Shown: positions 16,597 through 25,106 of the stretch, in pieces
How positions within the stretch are numbered: position 1 is the first letter of the stretch
Layout of the letters: the number at the start of each line of letters is the position of its first letter
Assembly: GCA_029817715.1 (NCBI GenBank)
Contig: JARUPY010000091.1
Coordinates: forward strand, 2,122,501-2,186,500
From: Melastoma dodecandrum
Taxonomy: Eukaryota > Streptophyta > Magnoliopsida > Myrtales > Melastomataceae
DNA length: 64,000 nucleotides
Direction of reading: 5' to 3'
Made by a program: the position numbers and the translations under genes
The notes under the pieces: generated by a model
Seen by the model: the letters and a program-made list of their open reading frames with translations, nothing else
The model's database searches: none
Told to the model about the DNA's origin: nothing

Positions 16597-17979
16597 CTAG
16601 AGGTAGCTCTGCGCGAGCGCCGGCTCCTCGGAGAGCGCGTGCGCCATGAACTCGATGGCGCTGCGCACGCGATCGCGCGACAGCGGCCCGCCGAGGCAGA
16701 CGCGCACGTGTTCGCCCGGTTCGCCCGCGACCACGAAGGCATCGCTGGCCACGACGCCGATGCGCGTCTCCCGCATGTGGCCGACGAAGGCCGAGCGCGT
16801 CCACGGCGCCGGCAGCGGAACCCAGAGATTGAAGCTCAACGGCTCGGCGCGATAGCTGCCGGCTGGCAGGATGCCCGCGACCATCTTCTGGCGGGCGGCC
16901 GTCTCGGTGCGGATGAAGCGCAGGATCATGTCGGCGGTGCCGTCCTCGATCCAGCGCGTCGCGAGCGCCACCGTGAGCGGCGACGCCATCACGTTGGCCG
17001 CGCGCAGCGCCGCCGCGAACGGCCAGCCGGACTTGGCGTCGGGCACGACGACATAGGCGGCCCGCAGGCCCGCGCCGATGCATTTGGCGAGGCCGGCGAT
17101 ATGCCAGGTGAGATCGGGCGCCATCGCCGCGAGCGGATGCACGCCCTGGCTCGGAATGAAGCCGTAGGCGTCATCCTCGATGATCGGCAGTCCGTAGCGC
17201 CGCGCGACCGCGACGATCGCCGCCCGGCGCGCCTCGGGTATCGTCAGCGTGGTCGGGTTCTGCAGCGTGGGATTGAGGTAGATGGCCTTCGGCGCGCGCG
17301 TCTCGCAGGCATGCGCTAGGGCGTCGGGATCGATGCCGTCGCGGTCCATCGGCAGACCGACGAGCTCGAGGCCGAGCTGCGCGGCGATCGAGCGGACGCC
17401 CGGATAGGTGATCGCCTCGCAGAGCACCGTCTCGCCGGGCTTGGCGAGCAACGACAGGATCCCGGTGATCGCCGGATGCGCGCCGGGGACGACGAAGATG
17501 CGCTCCTGCTTCGGCACCAGGGCGCGACGGCCGAGCCACGCCGAGGCGGCGTGCTTGTCGGCGGCCGTGCCGCCGAAGCCCTGATAGCGGAGCAGGAAGA
17601 CGAGATCGCGGGTGACCTCGGCGCAGCCGTCGCGCATGCGGGCGATGAGGTCGGCGTCGGTCGGCTCCGGCGGCAGGTTCATCGAAAGGTCGACGATGTT
17701 CTCGCGGGCCTCGCCGTCGATGGACGTCCCGCGGACGGCGCCGCGCACGAAGGTGCCCTGGCCGACGCGCGACTCGATGAGACCGCGGCGCTGCGCCTCG
17801 ACGTAGCCGCGCGCCACCGTGGTGAAGTCGATCGCCAGCTTCGAGGCGAGCTTGCGCTGCGGCGGCAGGCGATCGCCGGCCGACAGCCGGCCCGATCGCA
17901 TGTCCTCGGCGATCAGGTCGGCGATGGCGATGTAGCGCGGCTTGTCGCTGCGCGAGAGGTCGGGAAGCCAGTCGGTCAT
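16597..17979 (-). CDS. MocR-type regulator: GntR helix-turn-helix fused to PLP aminotransferase fold
   Basis: The 460-residue protein has a GntR winged helix (about 10-80; DRLPPQRKLASKL and VARGYVEAQRRGLI) followed by a class I aminotransferase-like domain (about 100-450). The PLP lysine is in HIAGLAKCIGAG, with an upstream PLP contact region YLNPTLQNPTTL and IIEDDAYG. MocR proteins are transcription factors that sense PLP or an amine and often control a divergent gene. The divergent neighbour is the Nit1C operon, so it is a candidate regulator of that cluster, though a sigma-54 promoter implies at least one other activator. Intact, standard length. Confidence 0.92.
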   Translation of the reverse strand: MTDWLPDLSRSDKPRYIAIADLIAEDMRSGRLSAGDRLPPQRKLASKLAIDFTTVARGYVEAQRRGLIESRVGQGTFVRGAVRGTSIDGEARENIVDLSMNLPPEPTDADLIARMRDGCAEVTRDLVFLLRYQGFGGTAADKHAASAWLGRRALVPKQERIFVVPGAHPAITGILSLLAKPGETVLCEAITYPGVRSIAAQLGLELVGLPMDRDGIDPDALAHACETRAPKAIYLNPTLQNPTTLTIPEARRAAIVAVARRYGLPIIEDDAYGFIPSQGVHPLAAMAPDLTWHIAGLAKCIGAGLRAAYVVVPDAKSGWPFAAALRAANVMASPLTVALATRWIEDGTADMILRFIRTETAARQKMVAGILPAGSYRAEPLSFNLWVPLPAPWTRSAFVGHMRETRIGVVASDAFVVAGEPGEHVRVCLGGPLSRDRVRSAIEFMAHALSEEPALAQSYL

Positions 17980-18299
17980 GGGCGTCTCTCACCGGCATAC
18001 GCGAGCAAGAAGCGATCCATCAAATTGACTGCACATTGACCCCGTCAATCGACGATGTTCCTGGCGAGCGGGGATCCTGCCTAGAGCGCGCAGATGCTTA
18101 AGCTGCCGACCTTTCGTACTTTTTGCACAAAGGACTGGCGCCGTGGCGTTTTATCGTGCCCTTGCCATTGACCGCAAGATTGACGGCATGGACGGTGATT
18201 CCACAGCGAGTGCGCGACCTGTGAAGACTGGCACATCGATTGCGATGTCACCACCACCCCCGCGAGCGTCGGGGCAAGTAACCCCACGAGGAGTCAACG
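17980..18299. promoter_or_regulatory. Divergent intergenic region between mocR-type gene and Nit1C operon
   Basis: No gene is visible in these 320 bases. The region must hold promoters for both directions. It contains a sigma-54 promoter for the Nit1C side (separate entry). About 100 bases upstream of that, a TGCAC half-site at 18124-18128 followed by a TGGCGCC stretch loosely resembles an NtrC-type enhancer palindrome, but the second half does not match well. A GAGGAG ribosome site at 18288-18293 serves the first Nit1C gene. MocR operators, usually direct repeats, could not be assigned. Confidence 0.5.
18229..18243 (+). promoter_or_regulatory. Sigma-54 (RpoN) promoter of Nit1C operon
   Basis: TGGCACATCGATTGC matches the -24/-12 consensus TGGCAC-N5-TTGC at every core position, with GG and GC ten bases apart as required. 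Transcription would start near 18254, leaving a leader of about 45 bases before the ATG at 18300. Sigma-54 promoters need an enhancer-binding activator such as NtrC, which fits a cluster described as responding to nitrogen starvation. Confidence 0.8.
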
Positions 18300-18782
18300 A
18301 TGCCCGCCGTAACAATGCCCGCGCACAAGAAAGGCGATCACCTCGTCGATTACGAGGACAAGAAGTTCGAGGACGTCAAGGCGCTGCCGGGCGAGAAGGC
18401 CCTCATCACCTTCCACACCGTCGCTTTCGAAGGCTCGATCGGCCTCGTCAACCTGCTCCAGGCCACGCGCATCCAGCGCAAGGGCTTCGAGACCTCGATC
18501 CTGCTCTACGGCCCGGGCATCACGCTCGGCGTGCAGCGCGGCTTCCCGACCCTCGGCGACGAGGCCTTCCCCGGCCATCTCGCGATGAACAAGCAGGTCG
18601 AGAAGTTCATGTCCGAAGGCGGCAAGGTCTACGCCTGCCGCTTCGCGCTTCAAGCGCTCTACGGCCACGGCGAGCCGTCGCTGATCCCCGGCGTGATCCC
18701 GATCAGCCCGCTCGACGTGCTCGACCTCATCCTCCTGCACCGGCGCGCCAACGCCTTCATGCTCAACACGTGGACGCTTTGA
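18300..18782 (+). CDS. MSMEG_0572/Sll0783-family nitrogen starvation protein (Nit1C cluster)
   Basis: The 160-residue protein matches the MSMEG_0572/Sll0783 family, a small protein always found beside Nit1-type nitrilases and reported as nitrogen-starvation responsive in cyanobacteria. Sequence features include [20 protein letters not shown], a glycine-containing [17 protein letters not shown] loop and one pair of scattered residues KVYACRF. Its biochemical function is unknown; the fold resembles DsrE-like sulfur-relay proteins only loosely and I do not claim it. It is the first gene after the sigma-54 promoter, with a GAGGAG ribosome site six bases before ATG. The next gene follows 79 bases later. 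Confidence 0.88.
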   Translation: MPAVTMPAHKKGDHLVDYEDKKFEDVKALPGEKALITFHTVAFEGSIGLVNLLQATRIQRKGFETSILLYGPGITLGVQRGFPTLGDEAFPGHLAMNKQVEKFMSEGGKVYACRFALQALYGHGEPSLIPGVIPISPLDVLDLILLHRRANAFMLNTWTL

Positions 18783-18861
18783 CGCCCACCTTTTGCTGAC
18801 GCCGAACCAACAGGCCCCGGCCGCCGCGGCCGGGCGCCTCACAGCTTGAAGGAGACCGGTG

Positions 18862-19878
18862 ATGGACAAGCGCAGCGTCCGCGTCGCCGCCGCGCAGATC
18901 ACGCCCGTGCTCGACCGTCCGGGCGGCACGCTGGAGCGCGTCCTCAACGCGATCGACGAGGCCGCCGGCAAGGGCGTCGGCTTCATGGTCTTCCCCGAGA
19001 CCTTCCTGCCCTACTACCCGTATTTCTCGTTCGTCGAGCCGCCCGTCTCGATGGGGCCGGCGCATCTCAAGCTCTACGAAGAGGCCGTCACCGTGCCCGG
19101 CCCCGTCACCCAGGCACTCGCCGCCGCGGCGAAGAAACACGCGATGGTGCTCGTGATGGGCGTCAACGAGCGCGACGGCGGCACGCTGTACAACGCCCAG
19201 CTGGTCTTCGACGCCGATGGGTCGTTGGCGCTCAAACGACGCAAGATCACGCCGACCTATCACGAGCGGATGATCTGGGGCATGGGCGACGGCGCCGGTC
19301 TCAGGGTCGTCGACACCGCCGTCGGCCGCGTCGGCGCGCTCGCCTGCTGGGAGCATTACAATCCGCTCGCCCGCTACGCGCTGATGGCGCAGGGCGAGGA
19401 GATCCACGCCGCGCAATTCCCCGGCTCGCTGGTCGGCCAGATCTTCGCCGACCAGATGGAGGTGACGATCCGCCACCACGCGCTCGAGGCGGCCTGCTTC
19501 GTGGTCAACGCCACCGGCTGGCTCACCGACGCGCAGATCGCCGCGATCCAGCCGAACGAAGCGCTGCAGAAGGGTCTGCGCGGCGGCAATTGCACCGCGA
19601 TCGTCTCGCCAGAGGGCAAGCATGTCGTGCCGCCGATGAGCGACGGCGAGGGCCTGCTGATCGCCGATTGCGACATGGCGCTGATCACCAAGCGCAAGCG
19701 GATGATGGATTCGGTCGGCCATTATGCGCGGCCGGAGCTGCTGCAGCTGCATGTCGACGCGCGCCCGGCGACGGCGATGGTGCAGCACTTCGGCGACCGC
19801 ACGACGAAGCCGATGATCGCGTCGCCGCAGCCGATCATGCCGGCTCCGCGCCTGCCCGCCGCCGACGAAGCCGCGTGA
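18862..19878 (+). CDS. Nit1/Nit6803-family nitrilase (Nit1C cluster)
   Basis: A carbon-nitrogen hydrolase of the nitrilase branch, 338 residues. The catalytic triad is visible as E46 ([12 protein letters not shown]), K128 ([13 protein letters not shown]) and C162 ([11 protein letters not shown]); the CWEHYNPL motif marks true nitrilases, which turn nitriles into acids plus ammonia. Nit1C nitrilases are essential for growth on cyanide in the few bacteria studied. Start ATG 18862 is preferred over GTG 18859 because GAAGGAGA ends six bases upstream. Ten bases separate it from the radical SAM gene. Confidence 0.94.
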   Translation: MDKRSVRVAAAQITPVLDRPGGTLERVLNAIDEAAGKGVGFMVFPETFLPYYPYFSFVEPPVSMGPAHLKLYEEAVTVPGPVTQALAAAAKKHAMVLVMGVNERDGGTLYNAQLVFDADGSLALKRRKITPTYHERMIWGMGDGAGLRVVDTAVGRVGALACWEHYNPLARYALMAQGEEIHAAQFPGSLVGQIFADQMEVTIRHHALEAACFVVNATGWLTDAQIAAIQPNEALQKGLRGGNCTAIVSPEGKHVVPPMSDGEGLLIADCDMALITKRKRMMDSVGHYARPELLQLHVDARPATAMVQHFGDRTTKPMIASPQPIMPAPRLPAADEAA

Positions 19879-19888
19879 GGCAGAACGC

Positions 19889-21082
19889 ATGAGCCATCTC
19901 TCGACCGAGCAACTGATCAACGAGCTGCAGTCCTTCGGCATCCGGCTCGCCGACCGGCGGATCGGCGCGCAGAGCCGGCGCGGCGGCGCCGGTCCGTCCG
20001 ACCACAAGGCGGTGACGATAGCGGGCCGGACCGTGATGGTGCCGATCCACACCGCCGCGTCCGCGGACTCGCCCTATGCCGCGCAGCGGCCCGACGCCGA
20101 CGGCATCAGCGTCATCGAGCGCGACGGCGTGTTCGTCGGGCGCCTGTCGTTTCCGAGCCAGCCGCGCTTCTACGGCCTGCAGACATTCGACGGCGTCCCC
20201 TATTCGAAGATCGCCGTGCTGCATTCGAAGGACGTGCTGGCGACGACCGTCCTGCAGACCTGCATCCGCTACCAGAGCCGCGCCAAGACCTGCCAGTTCT
20301 GCGCGATCGGCCAGTCGCTCGCCGCCGGCCGCACCATCGCCCGCAAGACGCCGGAGCAGCTGGCCGAGGTGGCGCGCGCCGCGGTGCTGCTCGACGGCGT
20401 CAAGCACATGGTGATGACGACCGGCACGCCGAACGCCACCGACCGCGGCGCCGCCGTGCTCTGCGAGAGCGCGTTTGCCGTGAAGGCGTCGGTCGACCTG
20501 CCGATCCAGGCGCAATGCGAGCCGCCGGATACCGACCGCTGGTTCGAGCGCATGCGCGCGTCCGGCATCGACTCGCTCGGCATGCACATCGAGGCGGTGA
20601 CGCCGGCGATCCGCGAGCGGATCATGCCCGGCAAGGCCAGCGTGCCGCTCGAGCGCTACATGAAGGCCTTCGAGGCCGCCGTCCCGGTGTTCGGCCGCGG
20701 CCAGGTCTCGACCTACATCCTCGCCGGCCTCGGCGACACGCCGCAGGCCATCCTCGACATGGCGCAGGCGCTGATCGCGCGCGGCGTCTATCCCTTCGTC
20801 GTGCCGTTCATCCCGATCTCCGGCACGCCGCTGGAAGACCATCCGTCGCCGTCGCCCGCCTTCATGCACGAGATCCTGGCCCCGCTCGCCGGCCTGCTGC
20901 GCGACGCGGGAATGCGCTCCGACACGGTGAAAGCCGGCTGCGCCAAATGCGGCGCCTGCTCGGCGCTGGCGAGCTACGAGAAGGTCGGCGAGCCGCATGT
21001 CGCGCGACAGGAGGCCGCCATCCCGTCGCTTCCGTTCGTGGTGCCGGCGGTCGACCTCGTGCTGGAGGGCGTCCGCGCATGA
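19889..21082 (+). CDS. MSMEG_0568-family radical SAM protein with variant cysteine motif
   Basis: A 397-residue member of the MSMEG_0568/Sll0785 family of Nit1C clusters. The iron-sulfur cysteines are C125, C135 and C138 (CIRYQSRAKTCQFC), a C-x9-C-x2-C spacing rather than the common C-x3-C-x2-C. A C-terminal C-A-K-C-G-A-C group near residue 351 could bind another cluster. The TIM-barrel part includes MVMTTGTPNATD, which resembles the glycine-rich SAM contact. The substrate is unknown. Its stop overlaps the GNAT start (ATGA). Confidence 0.9.
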   Translation: MSHLSTEQLINELQSFGIRLADRRIGAQSRRGGAGPSDHKAVTIAGRTVMVPIHTAASADSPYAAQRPDADGISVIERDGVFVGRLSFPSQPRFYGLQTFDGVPYSKIAVLHSKDVLATTVLQTCIRYQSRAKTCQFCAIGQSLAAGRTIARKTPEQLAEVARAAVLLDGVKHMVMTTGTPNATDRGAAVLCESAFAVKASVDLPIQAQCEPPDTDRWFERMRASGIDSLGMHIEAVTPAIRERIMPGKASVPLERYMKAFEAAVPVFGRGQVSTYILAGLGDTPQAILDMAQALIARGVYPFVVPFIPISGTPLEDHPSPSPAFMHEILAPLAGLLRDAGMRSDTVKAGCAKCGACSALASYEKVGEPHVARQEAAIPSLPFVVPAVDLVLEGVRA

Positions 21083-21624
21083 TCGCCGATTCCTTCGGCC
21101 CCTTCGCGGCCTGCCACTTCCGCCTCAAGTACGCGACCGAGCGCTGGGAGCTGGACGGTGCGGCGCGCTTGCGCCGTCAGGTGTTCTGCGACGAGCAGAA
21201 GATCTTCGAGACCGACGATCGCGACGAGATCGACGCCACCGCGATCCACCTCGTCGCGCTCTCGACCATGGCGGTGCTGGCGGACGAGGTCGTCGGCACG
21301 GTGCGCATTCATCGGGACGGCCTGGGCATCTGGTGGGGCTCGCGCCTCGCCGTCGACCGGCGGTATCGCCGCGTCGGCGCGCTCGGCGCCGCGCTCATCA
21401 AGCTAGCCGTCTGCTCCGCCCACTCCATCGGCTGCACGCGCTTCTACGGCAACATCCAGGCGCAGAACGAGCTGATGTTCCGGCGCCTCGCCTGGGAGCG
21501 CGTGTCGGCGATCGAGTTGCACGGCCAGCCGCACGTGCTGATGCAGGCCGACCTCGCCGCCTATCCGCCGCTCGCCAACGCGCCTGAGGGCTTTCACGCG
21601 CTCGCGATGAAGGCCGCGGCATGA
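21079..21624 (+). CDS. MSMEG_0567/Sll0786-family GNAT N-acetyltransferase (Nit1C cluster)
   Basis: A 181-residue GNAT-fold protein; the acetyl-CoA region is seen in EVVGTVRIH and the R-R-V-G-A-L-G loop near residue 95. In Nit1C clusters this domain is either separate, as here and in Synechocystis, or fused to the next (AIR-synthase-like) domain. Substrate unknown. ATG 21079 overlaps the radical SAM stop, and its stop overlaps the next start, so translation is coupled on both sides. Confidence 0.88.
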   Translation: MIADSFGPFAACHFRLKYATERWELDGAARLRRQVFCDEQKIFETDDRDEIDATAIHLVALSTMAVLADEVVGTVRIHRDGLGIWWGSRLAVDRRYRRVGALGAALIKLAVCSAHSIGCTRFYGNIQAQNELMFRRLAWERVSAIELHGQPHVLMQADLAAYPPLANAPEGFHALAMKAAA

Positions 21625-22604
21625 CCGGCCTCGCAACCATCGCCGAGAGCGTGCGCGCCGCGCGCGGCATGACGCACAAGACCGACATCGCCGCGGCGGT
21701 CGCCGATCTCGGCCTTGCCACAGGGGCGGTCCCGGTGGGCGACGATTGCGCCGCGATCCCCGACGGCGACGGCTGGCTCCTGTTCGCGATCGAAGGATTC
21801 CTCAACGACTTCGTCGAGGCCGATCCGCGCTTTGCCGGCTATTGCGGCGTGATGGTCAATCTCTCCGACATCGCCGCGATGGGCGGGCGTCCGCTCGCCG
21901 TCGTCGACGCGATCTGGGCGACGAGCGGCGCCGCCGCCGACCCGGTGCTCGCCGGCCTGCGCGAGGCGTCGGCGATCTACGGCGTCCCGATCGTCGGGGG
22001 CCACACCAACATGCGCAGCGAGCGCGGCCAGCTCGCCGTCGCCATTCTCGGCCGCGCCAAGCGGCTCATCACCAGCTTCGACGCCAAGGACGGCGACGTC
22101 CTCGTCGCGGCGATCGACCTGCGCGGCGGCTTCCGCGGCGCCGGCCTCAATTGGGACGCCGCGAGCGGCGCGCCGCCGGCGCGACTGCGCGGCGACCTCG
22201 AGATCCTGCCGGACCTCGCCGAGGCCGGCCTCGTCGCCGCGGGCAAGGACATCTCGATGGCCGGCCTCGTCGGGACGGCGATGATGCTTCTCGAATCGTC
22301 GGGTCGCGGCGGCCGCATCGAGATCGACGCCGTCCCCTGCCCCACCGGCGTCGACCTCGCCAGGATGCTGCTCGCTTTTCCGAGCTTCGGCTTCGTGCTG
22401 TCGGTCGCGCCGCAGAACGTCGGCCCGGTGCTCGCCCGTTTCGCCGCGCGCGACATCGCCTGCGCCGCGATCGGCACGGTGGATTCGTCGCGCACGGTGC
22501 GCTTGTGGCGCGATGGCGAGGAGACGGAGGTCTGGGACTTTGCCCGGCCCTTCATCGGCTGCGCCGCCCACGGGAGCGCCGAGAGCCCGGAGGTCGTCAC
22601 CTGA
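21621..22604 (+). CDS. Sll0787-family AIR synthase-like protein (Nit1C cluster)
   Basis: A 327-residue protein of the PurM/AIR-synthase superfamily, the ATP-binding family of ThiL, SelD and HypE. Recognisable parts are VGDDCAAIPDGDG (metal/ATP contacts), the VMVNLSDIAAMGGRPLAVVDA block and IVGGHTNMRSE. The family probably makes an activated phosphate intermediate, but the reaction in Nit1C clusters is not known. It overlaps the GNAT gene by four bases and shares one base with the next start. Confidence 0.9.
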   Translation: MTGLATIAESVRAARGMTHKTDIAAAVADLGLATGAVPVGDDCAAIPDGDGWLLFAIEGFLNDFVEADPRFAGYCGVMVNLSDIAAMGGRPLAVVDAIWATSGAAADPVLAGLREASAIYGVPIVGGHTNMRSERGQLAVAILGRAKRLITSFDAKDGDVLVAAIDLRGGFRGAGLNWDAASGAPPARLRGDLEILPDLAEAGLVAAGKDISMAGLVGTAMMLLESSGRGGRIEIDAVPCPTGVDLARMLLAFPSFGFVLSVAPQNVGPVLARFAARDIACAAIGTVDSSRTVRLWRDGEETEVWDFARPFIGCAAHGSAESPEVVT

Positions 22605-22891
22605 TGCCGGTCATGCTGTTCAAGGTGCGCTGGCCGGACGGAACGGTCGAGACGCATTATTCGCCGTCGACGGTGATCCAGGACTTCTTCGAGGTCGGGC
22701 GCACCTATGCGCTCGCCGACTTCCTCGATCAGTGCCGCAGGGGGCTGCACGCGGCGAGCGCCCGCGTCGCGTCCGTCTACGGCGGCGCCGGCTGTTCGCG
22801 CGCGATGGCGCAGCTCGCCGCAATCGAAGCCAAGGCCGGACGCGAAGCGGACAAGACCGCGCCGGTGCGTATCGAAGCCTTCGTCAGCTGA
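22604..22891 (+). CDS. MSMEG_0570-family nitrogen starvation protein (Nit1C cluster)
   Basis: A 95-residue protein matching the MSMEG_0570 family: VRWPDGTVETHYSPSTVI near the start and a central RTYALADFLDQCRRGLHAAS. The family is known only by its place in Nit1C clusters and has no assigned activity. ATG 22604 shares its A with the TGA of the preceding gene. It lies 11 bases before the FAD oxidoreductase. Confidence 0.88.
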   Translation: MPVMLFKVRWPDGTVETHYSPSTVIQDFFEVGRTYALADFLDQCRRGLHAASARVASVYGGAGCSRAMAQLAAIEAKAGREADKTAPVRIEAFVS

Positions 22892-22902
22892 GGAGCACGC
22901 TT

Positions 22903-24237
22903 ATGGTCGACGAGATCACCGTCGACAGGAACCTCGACAGCGCTGACGGGCCCGCCAGCGCTCCACCGACGCGCGGCCACGTTCCCGTCGTCATTGTCGG
23001 CGGCGGGCAGGCTGGCCTCTGCACGAGCTGGTTCCTCAAGCAGCGCGGCATCGGCCACGTCGTGCTCGAGAAGAACAGCGTCGGGCATTCCTGGCGCAAC
23101 GAACGCTGGGACACGTTCTGCCTGGTGACGCCGAACTGGCAATGCAATCTGCCGGACTATCCGTACCAGGGCGACGATCCCGACGGCTTCATGGTCAAGG
23201 ACGAGATCGTCGCCTATCTCGAGGGCTTCGCGCGCAAGGTCGATGCGCCGATCCACGAGGGCGTCACCGTCACGAAGATCACGCGCGCGGCCGACGGCAC
23301 GTTCCTCGTGAAGTCGACGGAAGGAGACTGGACGACCGACCACGTCGTGATGGCGATCTCCGGCTACCACGTGCCGGCGATCCCGCGCGTCGGCGAGCGC
23401 TTCCCGCTCGACCTCTATCAGATCCATTCGCAGGCCTACCGCAACCCGCAGCAGCTGCCGGATGGCGAAGTGCTGATCGTCGGCACCGGGCAGTCCGGCT
23501 GCCAGCTCGCCGAGGACCTGCATCTGGCGGGACGCAAGGTCCATGTCGCCGTGGGCAGCGCGCCGCGCTCGCCGCGCGAATATCGCGGCAAGGACACGAT
23601 CCGGTGGCTGCACGAGATGGGCTATTACGACATGACGGTGGAGACCCATCCGCTCGGCGTCGAGGTCCGTAAGAAAGCCAACCATTACTTCACCGGCCGC
23701 GGCGGCGGCCACGAGATCGATCTCCGGCAATTCGCGGCGGAGGGCGTGAAGCTCTACGGCATGCTCGACAAGGTCGACGGCGACATCGTCACCTTCAAGC
23801 CCGATCTCGCGAAAAACCTCGAAGCGGCCGACAAGGTCTATCTGCGCATTCGCAAGATGATCGACGATTACATCGAGAAGGCCGGCCTCGACGCGCCGGC
23901 GGCCGAGCCTTACACGCCGCCGTGGCAGGTCGAGCAGGAACCGACGCATCTCAGCCTGAGCGAGTCGAACATCAAGGCGGTGATCTGGTCGACCGGGTTC
24001 CGCGCGGATTTCTCGATGGTGCAGATTCCCGTCTTCGACGGCTCCGGCTATCCCGGCCACCACCGCGGCATCACCACCGTGCCGGGCCTCTATTTCCTCG
24101 GCCTCGGCTGGCTGTGGACCTGGGGCTCGGGCCGCTTCTCCGGCATCGCGCAGGATGCCGAGCACGTGGTCGAGGACATCGCGCGGCGATTCTGGTCGCT
24201 CGACCTGTCGCGCGCCCCGCAGCAGAAGGTGGCCTGA
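22903..24237 (+). CDS. MSMEG_0569-family flavin-dependent oxidoreductase (Nit1C cluster)
   Basis: A 444-residue flavoprotein of the flavin monooxygenase-like class and the last gene of the Nit1C operon. The FAD site is VVIVGGGQAGLCTSWFL (about 28-44); a second Rossmann motif for NADPH is VLIVGTGQSGCQLAED (about 193-208). An ATG-type segment IKAVIWSTGFRADFS lies near 360. Together with nitrilase it may oxidise the nitrogen-containing substrate, but this is unproven. ATG 22903 is preferred: GAGGAGC ends seven bases upstream and homologues start with a short polar tail before the FAD motif. A 13-bp hairpin overlaps the stop. Confidence 0.9.
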   Translation: MVDEITVDRNLDSADGPASAPPTRGHVPVVIVGGGQAGLCTSWFLKQRGIGHVVLEKNSVGHSWRNERWDTFCLVTPNWQCNLPDYPYQGDDPDGFMVKDEIVAYLEGFARKVDAPIHEGVTVTKITRAADGTFLVKSTEGDWTTDHVVMAISGYHVPAIPRVGERFPLDLYQIHSQAYRNPQQLPDGEVLIVGTGQSGCQLAEDLHLAGRKVHVAVGSAPRSPREYRGKDTIRWLHEMGYYDMTVETHPLGVEVRKKANHYFTGRGGGHEIDLRQFAAEGVKLYGMLDKVDGDIVTFKPDLAKNLEAADKVYLRIRKMIDDYIEKAGLDAPAAEPYTPPWQVEQEPTHLSLSESNIKAVIWSTGFRADFSMVQIPVFDGSGYPGHHRGITTVPGLYFLGLGWLWTWGSGRFSGIAQDAEHVVEDIARRFWSLDLSRAPQQKVA

Positions 24238-24250
24238 GCCACCTTCTGCT
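24221..24250. terminator. 13-bp hairpin overlapping both convergent stop codons
   Basis: Bases 24221-24233 and 24238-24250 are perfect inverted copies with a four-base loop (CTGA) that contains the Nit1C operon's stop. The right arm runs into the stop of the convergent DUF6894 gene (24249-24251). There is no U-run on either side, so intrinsic termination would be weak; it may act as a bidirectional stop or as a 3' stabiliser. Confidence 0.6.
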
Positions 24251-24482
24251 AATGGTGCGTGTCCGGCGCCTGGAAGGCCAGCGAGATCGAGGCAGTGACG
24301 ACGGTCTGGTTGGTGTCGTCGCGCACATGGACCACGGCGCTGAGCGACCCCGACGTCTGCTGGACGAGGTCGGCTAGCGTCTGCCTGACCTCGGTCCAGA
24401 CCTGCGGGATGCCCCTCAGCTCCTGACCGGTCTCGTCCCGGTGCAGCCACCCGTCCAGAAGATCGAAATAATAACGCGGCAT
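24249..24482 (-). CDS. DUF6894-family small protein
   Basis: The 77-residue product starts MPRYYFDLLDG and has D-E-T-G-Q-E-L, typical of a small alphaproteobacterial family (DUF6894) of unknown function. ATG 24482 is chosen because it matches family N-termini; an open frame extends 21 codons further but without family resemblance. Single gene, convergent with the Nit1C operon. Confidence 0.72.
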   Translation of the reverse strand: MPRYYFDLLDGWLHRDETGQELRGIPQVWTEVRQTLADLVQQTSGSLSAVVHVRDDTNQTVVTASISLAFQAPDTHH

Positions 24483-24596
24483 CGTAGGCTCGAACCTTGG
24501 ATCGAAAGCGCCTCTAGGCAGATGCGGCCTCTCGGACGCGCACAACCTTCAGCGAAAGGGGCCGCAACGAAAAGCTGTAGTCCTCCCCCATTTGAA

Positions 24597-24627
24597 CTAG
24601 AAAAACAGCCCTAGACTGGTTTTCTAG
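24597..24627. repeat. Short inverted repeat at the end of the thioesterase gene
   Basis: CTAGAAAA (24597-24604) is repeated inverted as TTTTCTAG (24620-24627), with 15 bases between. It spans the thioesterase stop codon. On the minus strand it could form a weak hairpin at the transcript's end, but the stem is AT-rich and no U-run follows. Confidence 0.35.
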
Positions 24628-25043
24628 CGGACGAGAGGTGTGATTTCGCGCGGTCGGCCGTCGAGGTCGAGGGCGACGAAGGTGAAGATCGCGCCGGTGA
24701 CCTTGTGCACGTCCTCGCCGTCGCGCCGGCGCCGCCAGGCGGTGACCGAGAAGCGCATCGAGGTCCGCCCCGTCGAGACGAGCTCGGCATAGACCGTCAC
24801 TTCGTCGCCGACCTTGACCGGCTGCAGGAAGGCGATCTTGTCGACCGCGACCGTGGCGCAGCGGCCCCTCGCGTGGCGGGCGGCGGCGTTGCCGGCGGCA
24901 AGGTCCATCTGCCAGAGCAGCCAGCCGCCGAAGATATCGCCGGCCGGGTTGGTGTCCGACGTCATCGCGATGGTGCGGATCGCCGGCTCGCAGGTCGGCG
25001 GCAGGGCGTCGGGCTCGAAGGTCTGCTGGCTTGGGCGGGTCAC
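24624..25043 (-). CDS. Acyl-CoA thioesterase, hotdog fold (YciA-like)
   Basis: A 139-residue hotdog-fold protein. The family signature is seen in MTSDTNPAGDIFGGWLLWQMD, with the catalytic Asp in the N-P-A-G-D-I-F-G-G segment, and in VDKIAFLQPVKVGDEVTVYA. YciA-type enzymes cleave short to medium acyl-CoA esters in the cytoplasm and are usually hexameric. It stands alone, transcribed away from the neighbouring deoxyribosyltransferase gene. Confidence 0.9.
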   Translation of the reverse strand: MTRPSQQTFEPDALPPTCEPAIRTIAMTSDTNPAGDIFGGWLLWQMDLAAGNAAARHARGRCATVAVDKIAFLQPVKVGDEVTVYAELVSTGRTSMRFSVTAWRRRRDGEDVHKVTGAIFTFVALDLDGRPREITPLVR

Positions 25044-25106
25044 GGACGTTCCTCTGGGTCAGGACGAAAGCTAGACGGCGCGCTCCGAGGAAGTAAAGGT
25101 CCGGCG

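Noticed and set aside
18121..18150. NtrC binding site upstream of the sigma-54 promoter
   Set aside because: Only one half-site (TGCAC) is good; the partner half does not match well enough to call.
24483..24623. Extra N-terminal 21 codons for the DUF6894 gene
   Set aside because: The extension has no family resemblance, and the family starts with the M-P-R-Y-Y-F-D motif at 24482.
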